Part shown: positions 1 through 7,385 of the stretch, piece by piece
How the letters are laid out: each line of letters starts with the position of its first letter
Position numbering within the stretch: the stretch's first letter is position 1
DNA from: CAG-698 sp964385755
GTDB taxonomy: Bacteria > Bacillota_I > Bacilli_A > ML615J-28 > CAG-698
Reading direction: 5' to 3'
DNA: 23,830 nt
Assembly (NCBI GenBank): GCA_964385755.1
Contig: CAYLPZ010000022.1
Span: 1 to 23,830 of the forward strand
Translations under genes and position numbers: made by a program
The notes under the pieces: generated by a model
The model's input: the letters and a program-made list of their open reading frames with translations, nothing else
Database searches by the model: none
Told to the model about the DNA's origin: nothing

Positions 1-2
1 AG

Positions 3-65
3 CCTGTATATCAATGTTATTTTGAATATACGACTATAGAAGTTACTCTTCCAACGCTCGATTAA
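3..65 (+). CDS. Possible 3' end of an upstream gene (partial)
   Basis: Reading frame 3 is open from the window edge to a TAA at 63-65 and would encode about 20 residues ending in EVTLPTLD. The other two forward frames close earlier. The fragment is too short to name a family. The hairpins and the terminator at 201-232 that follow fit the end of a transcription unit, but a 20-codon open stretch can arise by chance, so this is a weak call. Confidence 0.3.
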   Translation, partial: PVYQCYFEYTTIEVTLPTLD

Positions 66-144
66 TCGTATAGAAAACAAGATTAAATTACATAAAAACT
101 CAAACGGGTTAGTAAATTCTTATTAAAAATTTTTACCTAAGATA

Positions 145-184
145 AAAGTATAGCACACTATACTTTCAAATGAAAGTCGTGTGT
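145..184 (+). other. Two overlapping, mutually exclusive hairpins
   Basis: Positions 145-153 and 158-166 form a perfect 9-bp stem around a CACA loop. Positions 162-167 and 172-177 form a second stem (ACTTTC/GAAAGT), which can be lengthened by CACAC at 154-158 pairing with GTGTG at 179-183. The two share 158-166, so only one can form at a time. They lie 17 nt upstream of an intrinsic terminator. The arrangement looks like an attenuator or a processed 3' end, but no known riboswitch class was recognised. Confidence 0.35.
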
Positions 185-200
185 TTTGCAAAGAAAAAAG

Positions 201-240
201 AAAAGGATGGCAAATTTTTTTGCTATCCTTTTATAATTCC
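201..240 (+). terminator. Rho-independent terminator
   Basis: AAAAGGATGGCA (201-212) pairs with TGCTATCCTTTT (221-232) over 12 positions with one G-U pair, around a T-rich loop. An A-rich run precedes it and TTATAATT follows. It probably ends the transcript entering from the left and separates it from the gene at 480. Confidence 0.6.
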
Positions 241-479
241 TAAAAAATCCCTAAGGGATGAGCGCATGTGTGCGTATTTTTTATTAATTAAAAGTAAATT
301 ATATAAAGTTATGAATTTATATATCTATTAAAAATATATCATTTTTTTATAAAATAATCAATTTTTCATAATTTTTTTCAAAATTTTTTTTATATTTTAT
401 ACGCAATAAAGGTATACTTTTCTATATAGAATTTTCGAATTTATATACTAAAAAATACTATAAAGAAAGGATAAAAAAG
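241..479. other. Gene-free AT-rich gap with small stem-loops and a ribosome binding site
   Basis: No credible gene lies here. Two small stem-loops sit at 247-258 (ATCCC/GGGAT) and about 264-275 (CGCA/TGCG), enclosed by AAAAAAT (242-248) and a T-run at 276-282, which could fold into a three-way junction or second terminator. A TATACT hexamer at 444-449 could be the -10 box for the gene at 480, but no good -35 is visible. A GAAAGGA motif at 465-471 is the probable ribosome binding site. Confidence 0.4.
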
Positions 480-3400
480 ATGAAAAAAACAAGAAGAAAT
501 GCTTTTACAATTGTAGAGTTAGTAATAGTTATTGCTGTTGTTGCAATATTGGCAGCTGTACTGATTCCTACTTTTACAAGTTTAGTAAAGAAAGCACAAA
601 CATCAAAAGACACACAATTAATAAGAAACTTAAATACTGCTTTAGCAGTAGATAAGGCAACAGGTAAAGAGCATAATACAATGCAAGATGCATTAGATGC
701 TGCTTTAGAAGGTGGATATGATGTAGAGAAAATCAATGCAAGTAATACTGATAATGAGATATTATGGGATAGTATTAATGATGCATTTTGCTATTTAGAA
801 GGTAAAGAATTAGAAAACAATAATAGTAATGTAAAATACTTACCTGAAATGGAATTAAAGACAAAAGCAGAAGACTTAAATAAATATGATTTCTGGAAGA
901 TATATACTGATACTGATAGAAATATTGTTACAAATGGTAGCGAACAAACATTCTCAATTTATTTAGGTGGAAACGACTTTGCTGCTGCTGTAGCGGTAAA
1001 AGTAGGATTTGATGCTGGTAAAAATACTAATATTCCATCTGTTACATATAATGGTGAAACTGCTCCTAAAAATGTAATTATTCGTACATGCTCAGCTAAT
1101 ACAACTTTATATGTTACAGTATATGAACAAGGTCAAGCTGGTACAGAAGATTACAAATGTGATACAGTAAATCACTATGATGTTGCTGGAAAATTAGTAG
1201 CTACAAATGTTGGTATGGGTTCTTATCATGAAAATGGTAAAGTATTCTATGCTGAAGTTGTAAAAGGAAAAGTTGTTGCTGAAGAAAAAGCTGAAATTGA
1301 AGTATTATATGCAAAAAATTCTGACGTTGCAATCTTTGAAAGCGAAGGTGGAAGTATTAAAGAAGCTTATGCAACTTCTGAAATAAATCATAGCGGTAAT
1401 AAGACTTTAGAAGTATTAACAGAACAAGAGATTAAAACTAAAGGTGAAGCAGCAAAAGAACAAGCTACTGAAAATGAATTAGTAGAAAAAGAATTAAAAG
1501 CTGATACTGTTGCTTATATTAAGAATGGTACTACTATCACTCAATATACTAAACTTGAGGATGCAATTGCTGCTGTTAGTGATAATGGTGATTCTGTAAC
1601 AAAGATTGTTATATGTAAAGATTATGTTTTAGAAGGAAATAAAGAAGATGAATATATTGCAGAAAAAGAAACTCATAAATCAAAAGTTTTAAATATAGTA
1701 AATAAAAACATTCATTTCTTAGGAAGAGGAGAAACAAAACCTGTTATTACTGGAGCAATTGAAATAAGAAATAGTGGCTCAAATTCAATAATTTTTGAAA
1801 ATATTAAGTTTAACAATAATCAAAAATATTATAGTAATATTTCAGATTTTTCTACATGTACATCTGAGAATGATGTTAACACATTAAGAATAAATAGTTG
1901 TGAATTTGTTACTGATTTAAAACATTATTCTCAAACATCTGTTGTTGCAATATGTCATAAAAATTATAAAGTAGGAACTCAATTAATATTTGAAAAAAAC
2001 AAGGTAGATATCAGTAAAGGATATTATCATAATATTATTTCAACTAGAGCTAGTAGATATGTTAATGCAAAAGGAGAAATAGAAATTCAATCTATTGCTG
2101 CATCTAAAAGTGCAACAATAAAAGGATATAAGCAACATATTATTGAAGGAAATAATATTGATGGACATTCAACTAATGTTAGTTATGGATATATAGGAAA
2201 TTTTGCTATAATTACAAACAATATTATTGCTAATTTAGATTCAAGAGCGTTCCAATTAATTGGTACATATAGTACAGAGAATGAAGAAGGCCAATTTGAT
2301 GTTGAAATCTCTTCAAATACTTTTAAGAATTTGAAGGAGATTTTTAAGATGTATTATATAGATGAAATCGTAGAAAAGGATTACTTTAATTTCCAATTAG
2401 CTTCTTCAGTAGGAAGTAATGCAAACATATTTGAGAGTGTTGGAAGAATAGGAGTAGCTTCTACTGAAACAGCAAAATTTATTCAAATTTTTGGTGCAGA
2501 TTTGGCATCAAATACATTTAATGGAATAGAAAAAGCTTCAGTAACATTAACTTTTGCAAAAGTTGAATTAGAACTAGTTTCTGAACTTTATACTGATATT
2601 ATGACATTAGAAGATGGTACCCAAATTATTACATATACACAAGCAGTTAAGCCTGCAGGACTAGAAACAAGAACTGGATATAAGATTACTCTTGATAATA
2701 AAAATTTATGGTATTTTGCATCAAAAACAATAGGAGAACATTATTTTATAGGTGATGATAATAAGGTATATATTGTTCATTTAGGAGCAGGTTCTGCAAC
2801 TAATAAAGAAAATTTACGATTTACAGATAAAGCTGAACCAAGTGATTGGCCTGCTAGACTAATTGCAGAAAGAGGAAAAGAACAAGAACAAGCAAATAAA
2901 GAAAGTGTGGATGTGGGTAAAATTATAACTGCTGGTGACTTTTATGAGACTAATTTTACTATAAATCAATGGTTGGGAAATACAACATATAATAGTAATA
3001 GCATAAATGAAGATGTTGAAGGTAATAAAGTTAATATTACTTCTGATAATCCAAGTAAGTTAAATCTATTTATTTCTAATATTGGATCACATCAAAAATT
3101 AATTGTAACTTCTGATAATACTAAACAAGGAAATAGTAATGATTATGTAGTTATTGTTGATGGATTAATCGGTCAATTAGTAGTTAATGGAACATTTGAA
3201 GTAGAGGTAGATACTAACATTGCTAACATTAATGTATTAGGAGCACAAACAATTACTATCAACGAAGGTAAAAAAGTTTCAGGAATTTTAAAGGTAACTG
3301 AAAGCAATAATACAGTTGTTAATAAAGGTAATATAGGAAGTTTATACTTATTTGCAAAATCAACAGTTACTAATGAAGGTACAATTAATCTATTAACAAA

Positions 3401-4022
3401 TGGAGATATTAATCCTGGTGGTATAACAAGATTACTAAGTGTAGCCGCAAAAGCTAAAGGATCTGTTATTACAAATAGTGGTACAATTAATACAATCTCT
3501 ACGAAAGCATCAATTGAGTTAACAAATAATGTAAATGCTACTATTAATGCTCTTACATTAGGATTTGTTAATGCAGAGGGTTATGAATACGCTAAAGGAT
3601 CAACAGTAATCAACAATGGTAAAATGTGTCAAACTAGTGGTAGTAATATTAATATATTTGCACAAACTACATTTACAAATAATGGTGCTATCGGAGTTGA
3701 AGGAAGAGGACCAAGTGGAAATCATGCTGAAGAAGGATGTGACAGAATAGGTGGAATTATTAATATAGGATATTATGGATATAGTGATACACATAACAAT
3801 ACAGTATTTAATAATACTGGAACAATATATGAAGGCTCAAGACATAATGGAACTTCACATCAACAGATTACATTCTGGGTATGGGGAGTATTTAAGGGAT
3901 ATGGTCAAAAACCAATAATCACAATCACGAATACAGGAAATATAAACGGAACTAACTGGCAATCAGGAACTACCTTACCAGCATTTACAATTAATGGAGA
4001 TTTAAGTTTCACAAAAAATTAA
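480..4022 (+). CDS. Giant prepilin-like surface protein with beta-helix body
   Basis: Predicted 1180-residue protein. Residues 1-8 form a short basic leader ending in Ala; FTIVE (9-13) and a hydrophobic stretch to about residue 32 match the type IV prepilin (class III) signal, with Glu at +5 of the mature form. Cleavage by a prepilin peptidase is therefore expected, with Ala instead of the commoner Gly at -1. Ordinary pilins and pseudopilins have 100-250 residues, so this is many times too long for a simple pilus subunit. Residues about 400-640 show repeated short strands with Asn turns (IIFENIKF, LRINSCEF, IIEGNNI, AIITNNII, VEISSNTF) typical of a right-handed parallel beta-helix. Residues about 940-1160 carry Asn-Gly-Ile repeats. 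A charged Lys/Glu/Gln linker lies near 785-815. It is probably an adhesin or surface fibre using a pilin-type anchor; that role is inferred. No pilus assembly genes are in the window. Confidence 0.8.
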   Translation: MKKTRRNAFTIVELVIVIAVVAILAAVLIPTFTSLVKKAQTSKDTQLIRNLNTALAVDKATGKEHNTMQDALDAALEGGYDVEKINASNTDNEILWDSINDAFCYLEGKELENNNSNVKYLPEMELKTKAEDLNKYDFWKIYTDTDRNIVTNGSEQTFSIYLGGNDFAAAVAVKVGFDAGKNTNIPSVTYNGETAPKNVIIRTCSANTTLYVTVYEQGQAGTEDYKCDTVNHYDVAGKLVATNVGMGSYHENGKVFYAEVVKGKVVAEEKAEIEVLYAKNSDVAIFESEGGSIKEAYATSEINHSGNKTLEVLTEQEIKTKGEAAKEQATENELVEKELKADTVAYIKNGTTITQYTKLEDAIAAVSDNGDSVTKIVICKDYVLEGNKEDEYIAEKETHKSKVLNIVNKNIHFLGRGETKPVITGAIEIRNSGSNSIIFENIKFNNNQKYYSNISDFSTCTSENDVNTLRINSCEFVTDLKHYSQTSVVAICHKNYKVGTQLIFEKNKVDISKGYYHNIISTRASRYVNAKGEIEIQSIAASKSATIKGYKQHIIEGNNIDGHSTNVSYGYIGNFAIITNNIIANLDSRAFQLIGTYSTENEEGQFDVEISSNTFKNLKEIFKMYYIDEIVEKDYFNFQLASSVGSNANIFESVGRIGVASTETAKFIQIFGADLASNTFNGIEKASVTLTFAKVELELVSELYTDIMTLEDGTQIITYTQAVKPAGLETRTGYKITLDNKNLWYFASKTIGEHYFIGDDNKVYIVHLGAGSATNKENLRFTDKAEPSDWPARLIAERGKEQEQANKESVDVGKIITAGDFYETNFTINQWLGNTTYNSNSINEDVEGNKVNITSDNPSKLNLFISNIGSHQKLIVTSDNTKQGNSNDYVVIVDGLIGQLVVNGTFEVEVDTNIANINVLGAQTITINEGKKVSGILKVTESNNTVVNKGNIGSLYLFAKSTVTNEGTINLLTNGDINPGGITRLLSVAAKAKGSVITNSGTINTISTKASIELTNNVNATINALTLGFVNAEGYEYAKGSTVINNGKMCQTSGSNINIFAQTTFTNNGAIGVEGRGPSGNHAEEGCDRIGGIINIGYYGYSDTHNNTVFNNTGTIYEGSRHNGTSHQQITFWVWGVFKGYGQKPIITITNTGNINGTNWQSGTTLPAFTINGDLSFTKN
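3308..3960 (+). repeat. Protein-level repeats (T-x-x-N-x-G-x-I) in the surface protein
   Basis: The C-terminal part of the giant protein encodes at least seven degenerate copies of a short motif: TVVNKGNI, TVTNEGTI, VITNSGTI, TVINNGKM, TFTNNGAI, TVFNNTGTI and ITITNTGNI. Spacing is irregular, with inserts between copies. The pattern resembles the ladder turns of beta-solenoid adhesins. At the DNA level the copies are diverged, so this is an old repeat and not a recent tandem duplication. Confidence 0.6.
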
Positions 4023-4051
4023 AAACTGTTTATATATGAAATTTTAAAAAT

Positions 4052-4088
4052 GAAAATCGTCTTAGAGGAAGAATCTAAGACGATTTTC
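4052..4088 (+). terminator. Strong stem-loop after the surface-protein gene
   Basis: GAAAATCGTCTTAG (4052-4065) and CTAAGACGATTTTC (4075-4088) form a perfect 14-bp stem with a 9-nt loop, 30 nt after the stop codon. The T-run lies within the stem and little follows it, so termination may be less efficient than at the other hairpins here. Confidence 0.65.
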
Positions 4089-4186
4089 CATTAACTAATA
4101 AAATAAAGGATTTGAAAATATAAATCCAAGAAGGTATGTAAATATAAAAAACATTTAAAAAAATAAATAATGAAAATGAAAATAAT

Positions 4187-4202
4187 ATGTAAGCCCTTAC
4201 AT
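4187..4202. promoter_or_regulatory. Interrupted palindrome upstream of the ABC transporter promoters
   Basis: ATGTAAG and CTTACAT are perfect 7-bp arms separated by CC. The site stands out in an AT-rich gap, about 35 nt before the first candidate promoter of the transporter operon, which fits an operator for a dimeric regulator. No regulator is identified. Confidence 0.3.
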
Positions 4203-4234
4203 TATCGAAAATATGGCAAAATTATTAAAAAAAC

Positions 4235-4263
4235 TTTTCAAAAGACTATTAAAAGAGTATAAT
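4235..4263 (+). promoter_or_regulatory. Candidate promoter P1 for the ABC transporter operon
   Basis: TTTTCA (4235-4240), a 17-nt spacer and TATAAT (4258-4263). The -10 is perfect and the -35 moderate. In such AT-rich DNA a chance match is possible. Confidence 0.4.
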
Positions 4264-4293
4264 AAAGAGGTAAATGTTACAGAATAAATCAAA

Positions 4294-4323
4294 TTTACAA
4301 ATAAATATATAGTTTTTTATACT
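4294..4323 (+). promoter_or_regulatory. Candidate promoter P2 for the ABC transporter operon
   Basis: TTTACA (4294-4299), an 18-nt spacer and TATACT (4318-4323), about 45 nt before the ribosome binding site of the lipoprotein gene. It could act instead of, or together with, P1. Confidence 0.4.
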
Positions 4324-4382
4324 AGATATTATTGTATTTATTTATTGGTAATAATTTTTTATAATAAATGGAGGAAAAGAAA

Positions 4383-5381
4383 ATGAGGAAAAATTTAGTT
4401 AGAATGTTTTTACTTACTATTTTTACATTATTAGTTGTAGTATCTTTAGGATGTGGAGAAAAAGTTACTAAAATTGGTATTTTACAACCACTTGAGCATG
4501 ATGCATTAGGATTAGCTCGTGAAGGTTTTATAGATGCTTTAAAAGAAGGTGGTTTTGAAGATGGAGTAAACATTGATATAGATTATCAAAACGCAAACGG
4601 CGTTGAAGCTGATATTGTTACTTTAGCAAAATCACTTACTACTAAATGTGACTTAACTTTAGGTATTGGTACTGGTGCTTCTGTTGCATTACAATCTGCA
4701 CAAGTTAACTCTGGTTCAAAGAATCCAATTTTATTTACAGCTGTAACTGATGCAGTTGATGCAAAACTTGTTGCTTCTAATGAAAAACCTGGTGGATATA
4801 TTACTGGTTCAAGTGATGCAAACCCAGTTGAAGCACAAATCGATTTAATTTTAGAATGTATTCCAGAAGCTGATAAGATTGGTATTCTTTACACTCAATC
4901 TGAAACAAATTCAGAAGTTCAAGCAAACCAAGCAGAAGCTCAAGCTAAAAAGAAAGGTTTAGAAGTTGTTCGTATGACTTGTACTGATACATCTGACTTA
5001 GTTCAAGTTGCTAATAAATTATGTTCAACTGAAGGAATCGATGCTATTTACATCCCAACAGATAACCTTATCGCCGCAAACATGGCATCTGTTAAATCTG
5101 CATTAGAAGAATACAAAGTATTATGCGTATGCGGTGAGGAAAGCATGATGGCGCAAGGTGGACATGTAACATTATCTGTTGATTACTATGAACTTGGTAA
5201 AAAAGCTGGTAAAATGGCTGTACAAATCTTAAAAGGTGAAAAAGCTCCTGCTGATATACCAGTAGCTACTATGGCATTAGAAGAATGCTCATATTTAATG
5301 TGCACAGAAAACTTAGAAAAAGCTGGTATTACAATTGCTGAAAGTGTAAAAGCAAAATGTAAAGATGTAGCTGCTAAATAA
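4383..5381 (+). CDS. ABC transporter substrate-binding lipoprotein (TrpX-like family)
   Basis: Predicted 332-residue extracellular binding protein. The start at 4383 is preferred over the in-frame ATG at 4368, because GGAGG (4370-4374) lies 8 nt before 4383 and overlaps the earlier ATG. The N-terminus is basic, then hydrophobic, ending at Cys24 in SLGC, a slightly atypical lipobox that suggests lipid anchoring. The body (KIGILQPLEHDALG, then GTGASVALQSAQ and PILFTAVTDAVDA) matches the two-lobed ABC_sub_bind family. A permease and ATPase follow at once, completing an importer. Relatives include TrpX of the streptococcal tryptophan/tyrosine TrpXYZ system. The substrate here is not determined; an aromatic amino acid is the best guess. 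No T-box leader was found upstream. Confidence 0.85.
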   Translation: MRKNLVRMFLLTIFTLLVVVSLGCGEKVTKIGILQPLEHDALGLAREGFIDALKEGGFEDGVNIDIDYQNANGVEADIVTLAKSLTTKCDLTLGIGTGASVALQSAQVNSGSKNPILFTAVTDAVDAKLVASNEKPGGYITGSSDANPVEAQIDLILECIPEADKIGILYTQSETNSEVQANQAEAQAKKKGLEVVRMTCTDTSDLVQVANKLCSTEGIDAIYIPTDNLIAANMASVKSALEEYKVLCVCGEESMMAQGGHVTLSVDYYELGKKAGKMAVQILKGEKAPADIPVATMALEECSYLMCTENLEKAGITIAESVKAKCKDVAAK

Positions 5382-5387
5382 TAAAAT

Positions 5388-6323
5388 ATGATTATAAATA
5401 TAATTTTAAATATATTAACATCAGGGTTACCATGTTGTCTTTTAGCCCTAGGAATCTTTTTAACATATAGATTACTTGATTTTGCGGACTTGACTGCGGA
5501 AGGAAGTTTCTTACTTGGCGGAGCATCATGTGTTGCTTTGATTTATAATGGAGTAAATCCATGGATTGCAACACTTGTAGGAATGATTGCAGGGTTGTTG
5601 TGTGGAATTGTTACAGGATTATTACATACAAAACTTTCTATTCCCAAGCTTTTAAGTGGTATTATCACAATGACTGCTACAGCTTCTATTTGTTTATTAA
5701 TAATTGGTACAACAAAAGAAGGAACATTTTTCCAAAACCTAGTAACACTAAGAAAAGATGATCAAACTATTTATTCAATGTTTTACGTTGAGGGAATAAA
5801 GAATCAATTAATTGAGTCAATAATAATGGCCATTATAATTGTTTTAATGGTTGTTGTAATATATTTCTTTTTTGGCACTGAGTATGGAATGGCAATTCGT
5901 TCTACTGGTATGAATGAAAGAATGGCAAGAGCACAAGGTATTAATACTACTGTGTCTAAAATTATTTGTGTTGCACTTTCTAATGGCCTTATAGGCTTGT
6001 CAGGTGCGTTGTGGGCACAAGATGCTAGAAGTATGGATGTAAAGAGTGCATCAGGATTCTTAGTTGTTGGTTTAGCTTCAATTTTAATTGGTGAATCAAT
6101 TTTTGGTAAAAGATCATTTAAAAATTGGATTATATCAGTTTCATTAGGTGCACTTATTTATTATGTAATAATTAGTCTAGCAATTGAACTTGGTCTTCCA
6201 ACACAACTTAAGAATTTATTATATGCAATTTTAATTACAATTGCATTATGTCTTCCTTTAATAAAATCATTTTTTCAAAAATTTAAGAAAAAATCTCTAA
6301 AGGAGGAGAAAGTAAATGCTTAG
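5388..6323 (+). CDS. ABC transporter permease (LivH/BPD_transp_2 type)
   Basis: Predicted 311-residue integral membrane protein with about eight to ten hydrophobic segments. The N-terminus (LPCCLLALGIFLTYRLLDFA, then LTAEGSFLLGGA) and the later stretch GTEYGMAIRSTGMNERMARA followed by GINT are typical of the branched-chain-type permease fold used in TrpXYZ-like importers; the latter is the probable contact site for the ATPase. It begins 6 nt after the binding-protein gene with no clear ribosome binding site of its own, so it is probably translated by coupling. Its last codons contain the ribosome binding site and start of the ATPase gene. The Lys-rich C-terminus faces the cytoplasm by the positive-inside rule. 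Confidence 0.85.
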   Translation: MIINIILNILTSGLPCCLLALGIFLTYRLLDFADLTAEGSFLLGGASCVALIYNGVNPWIATLVGMIAGLLCGIVTGLLHTKLSIPKLLSGIITMTATASICLLIIGTTKEGTFFQNLVTLRKDDQTIYSMFYVEGIKNQLIESIIMAIIIVLMVVVIYFFFGTEYGMAIRSTGMNERMARAQGINTTVSKIICVALSNGLIGLSGALWAQDARSMDVKSASGFLVVGLASILIGESIFGKRSFKNWIISVSLGALIYYVIISLAIELGLPTQLKNLLYAILITIALCLPLIKSFFQKFKKKSLKEEKVNA

Positions 6324-7113
6324 AATTGAAAATATTACTAAAACATTTAACTTAACTGGAAATCAAGAAGATATTCGTATAGCATTAAATAATGTATCAC
6401 TAGAAGTAAAAGAAGGAGAATTTGTTACAATAATTGGTGGTAATGGAAGTGGTAAATCTACATTAATGAATACTATCTGTGGTGTGTTTCCTCCTGATAA
6501 AGGAAGCATATATATAGATGGAGTATGTGTTGATAAACTTCAGGAACATCAAAGAGCAAAATACTTAGGTAGAGTCTTTCAAGATCCAATGATGGGAACA
6601 AGTGCAGATATGTCAGTATTAGAAAACTGTGAACTTGCTATTCGTAGAGGACAAAGAAGAGGACTTAAGTGGGGCTTTAAGAAAGAAAATAAAGAATTCT
6701 TCACTGAAGAAATGAAAAAATTAGGATTAGGCCTAGAAACTAGATTAGAACAAAAAGTTGGATTGCTTTCAGGTGGCCAAAGACAAGCATTAACACTTCT
6801 TATGGCAACTTTTGTAAAACCTAAGATATTACTTCTTGATGAACATACCGCCGCACTAGATCCAAAAACAGCATCTTTAGTTATGAATGTAACAAATGAA
6901 ATAGTAACAAAGGAAAAAATTACTACACTAATGATTACACATAACATGAAAGATGCAATAAAATATGGTACGAGATTAATAATGTTAAATGAAGGTAAAA
7001 TAATCTTTGATATTTCTGGTGAAGAAAAGCAAAACTTAAGTGTCGAAGATCTACTTAAGAAGTTTAGTGAAAAAGATGTAGTTTTAAATGATAAATTAAT
7101 ATTATCAAATTAA
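6316..7113 (+). CDS. ABC transporter ATP-binding protein
   Basis: Predicted 265-residue ATPase of the importer. Visible motifs in order are Walker A GGNGSGKST (41-49), the Q-loop Gln89 in VFQD, signature LSGGQRQ (151-157), Walker B ILLLDE (171-176), the D-loop (AALD) and the H-loop His209 in ITHN. All catalytic elements are intact. It overlaps the permease gene by 8 nt and has a strong AGGAGG at 6301-6306. The three genes form one transcription unit ended by the terminator at 7119-7140. The energy-coupling role is certain from the family; the cargo is not. Confidence 0.92.
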   Translation: MLRIENITKTFNLTGNQEDIRIALNNVSLEVKEGEFVTIIGGNGSGKSTLMNTICGVFPPDKGSIYIDGVCVDKLQEHQRAKYLGRVFQDPMMGTSADMSVLENCELAIRRGQRRGLKWGFKKENKEFFTEEMKKLGLGLETRLEQKVGLLSGGQRQALTLLMATFVKPKILLLDEHTAALDPKTASLVMNVTNEIVTKEKITTLMITHNMKDAIKYGTRLIMLNEGKIIFDISGEEKQNLSVEDLLKKFSEKDVVLNDKLILSN

Positions 7114-7118
7114 AATAG

Positions 7119-7150
7119 ACTAGAGGTTTTTACCTCTAGTTTTATTTTTT
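7119..7150 (+). terminator. Rho-independent terminator of the ABC transporter operon
   Basis: ACTAGAGGT (7119-7127) and ACCTCTAGT (7132-7140) form a perfect 9-bp stem with a TTTT loop, followed by TTTATTTTTT. It begins 6 nt after the ATPase stop codon. Confidence 0.85.
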
Positions 7151-7196
7151 AATAAATTATAAGTTTTAGATATTTATAGAGATAAATGAATATTTT

Positions 7197-7205
7197 TGGT
7201 ATAAT
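7197..7205 (+). promoter_or_regulatory. Extended -10 promoter candidate for the MutS-like operon
   Basis: TGGTATAAT matches the extended -10 consensus TGnTATAAT; no convincing -35 is present, as is common for extended -10 promoters. Transcription would start near 7212, giving a leader of about 170 nt before the first MutS-like gene. Confidence 0.45.
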
Positions 7206-7223
7206 AAATAAAAGGTGTTTATA

Positions 7224-7286
7224 ATGATTATATTAATAACAACAAAAAATACTAAAGGAAATAAAATATCCATATTTATCAATTGA
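7224..7286 (+). CDS. Possible 20-codon leader ORF
   Basis: ATG at 7224 is preceded by AAAGGTG (7211-7217) at a 6-nt spacing and reads 20 codons (Lys/Asn/Ile/Thr-rich) to a TGA. It sits right after the predicted transcription start of the MutS-like operon. It could be a leader peptide, a decayed gene or chance. Its TGA stop would be the only one in the window. Confidence 0.18.
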   Translation: MIILITTKNTKGNKISIFIN

Positions 7287-7385
7287 TCATTTGAAAATGG
7301 GATTGATTAGATAGAAAATAATATATACTTATTGATAATAAATATAATATAGATATTAATTTATTAAAAGGAGAATAATAAACTT

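Noticed and set aside
458..736. Minus-strand open frame opposite the start of the prepilin-like gene
   Set aside because: It mirrors the low-complexity coding strand, has no ribosome binding site and overlaps a much better gene. The same holds for the other antisense frames, such as 6579-6947, 9855-10271 and 21377-21637.
4368..4382. Upstream in-frame ATG for the binding-protein gene
   Set aside because: GGAGG overlaps this ATG and is correctly spaced for the ATG at 4383, which also gives a normal lipoprotein signal.
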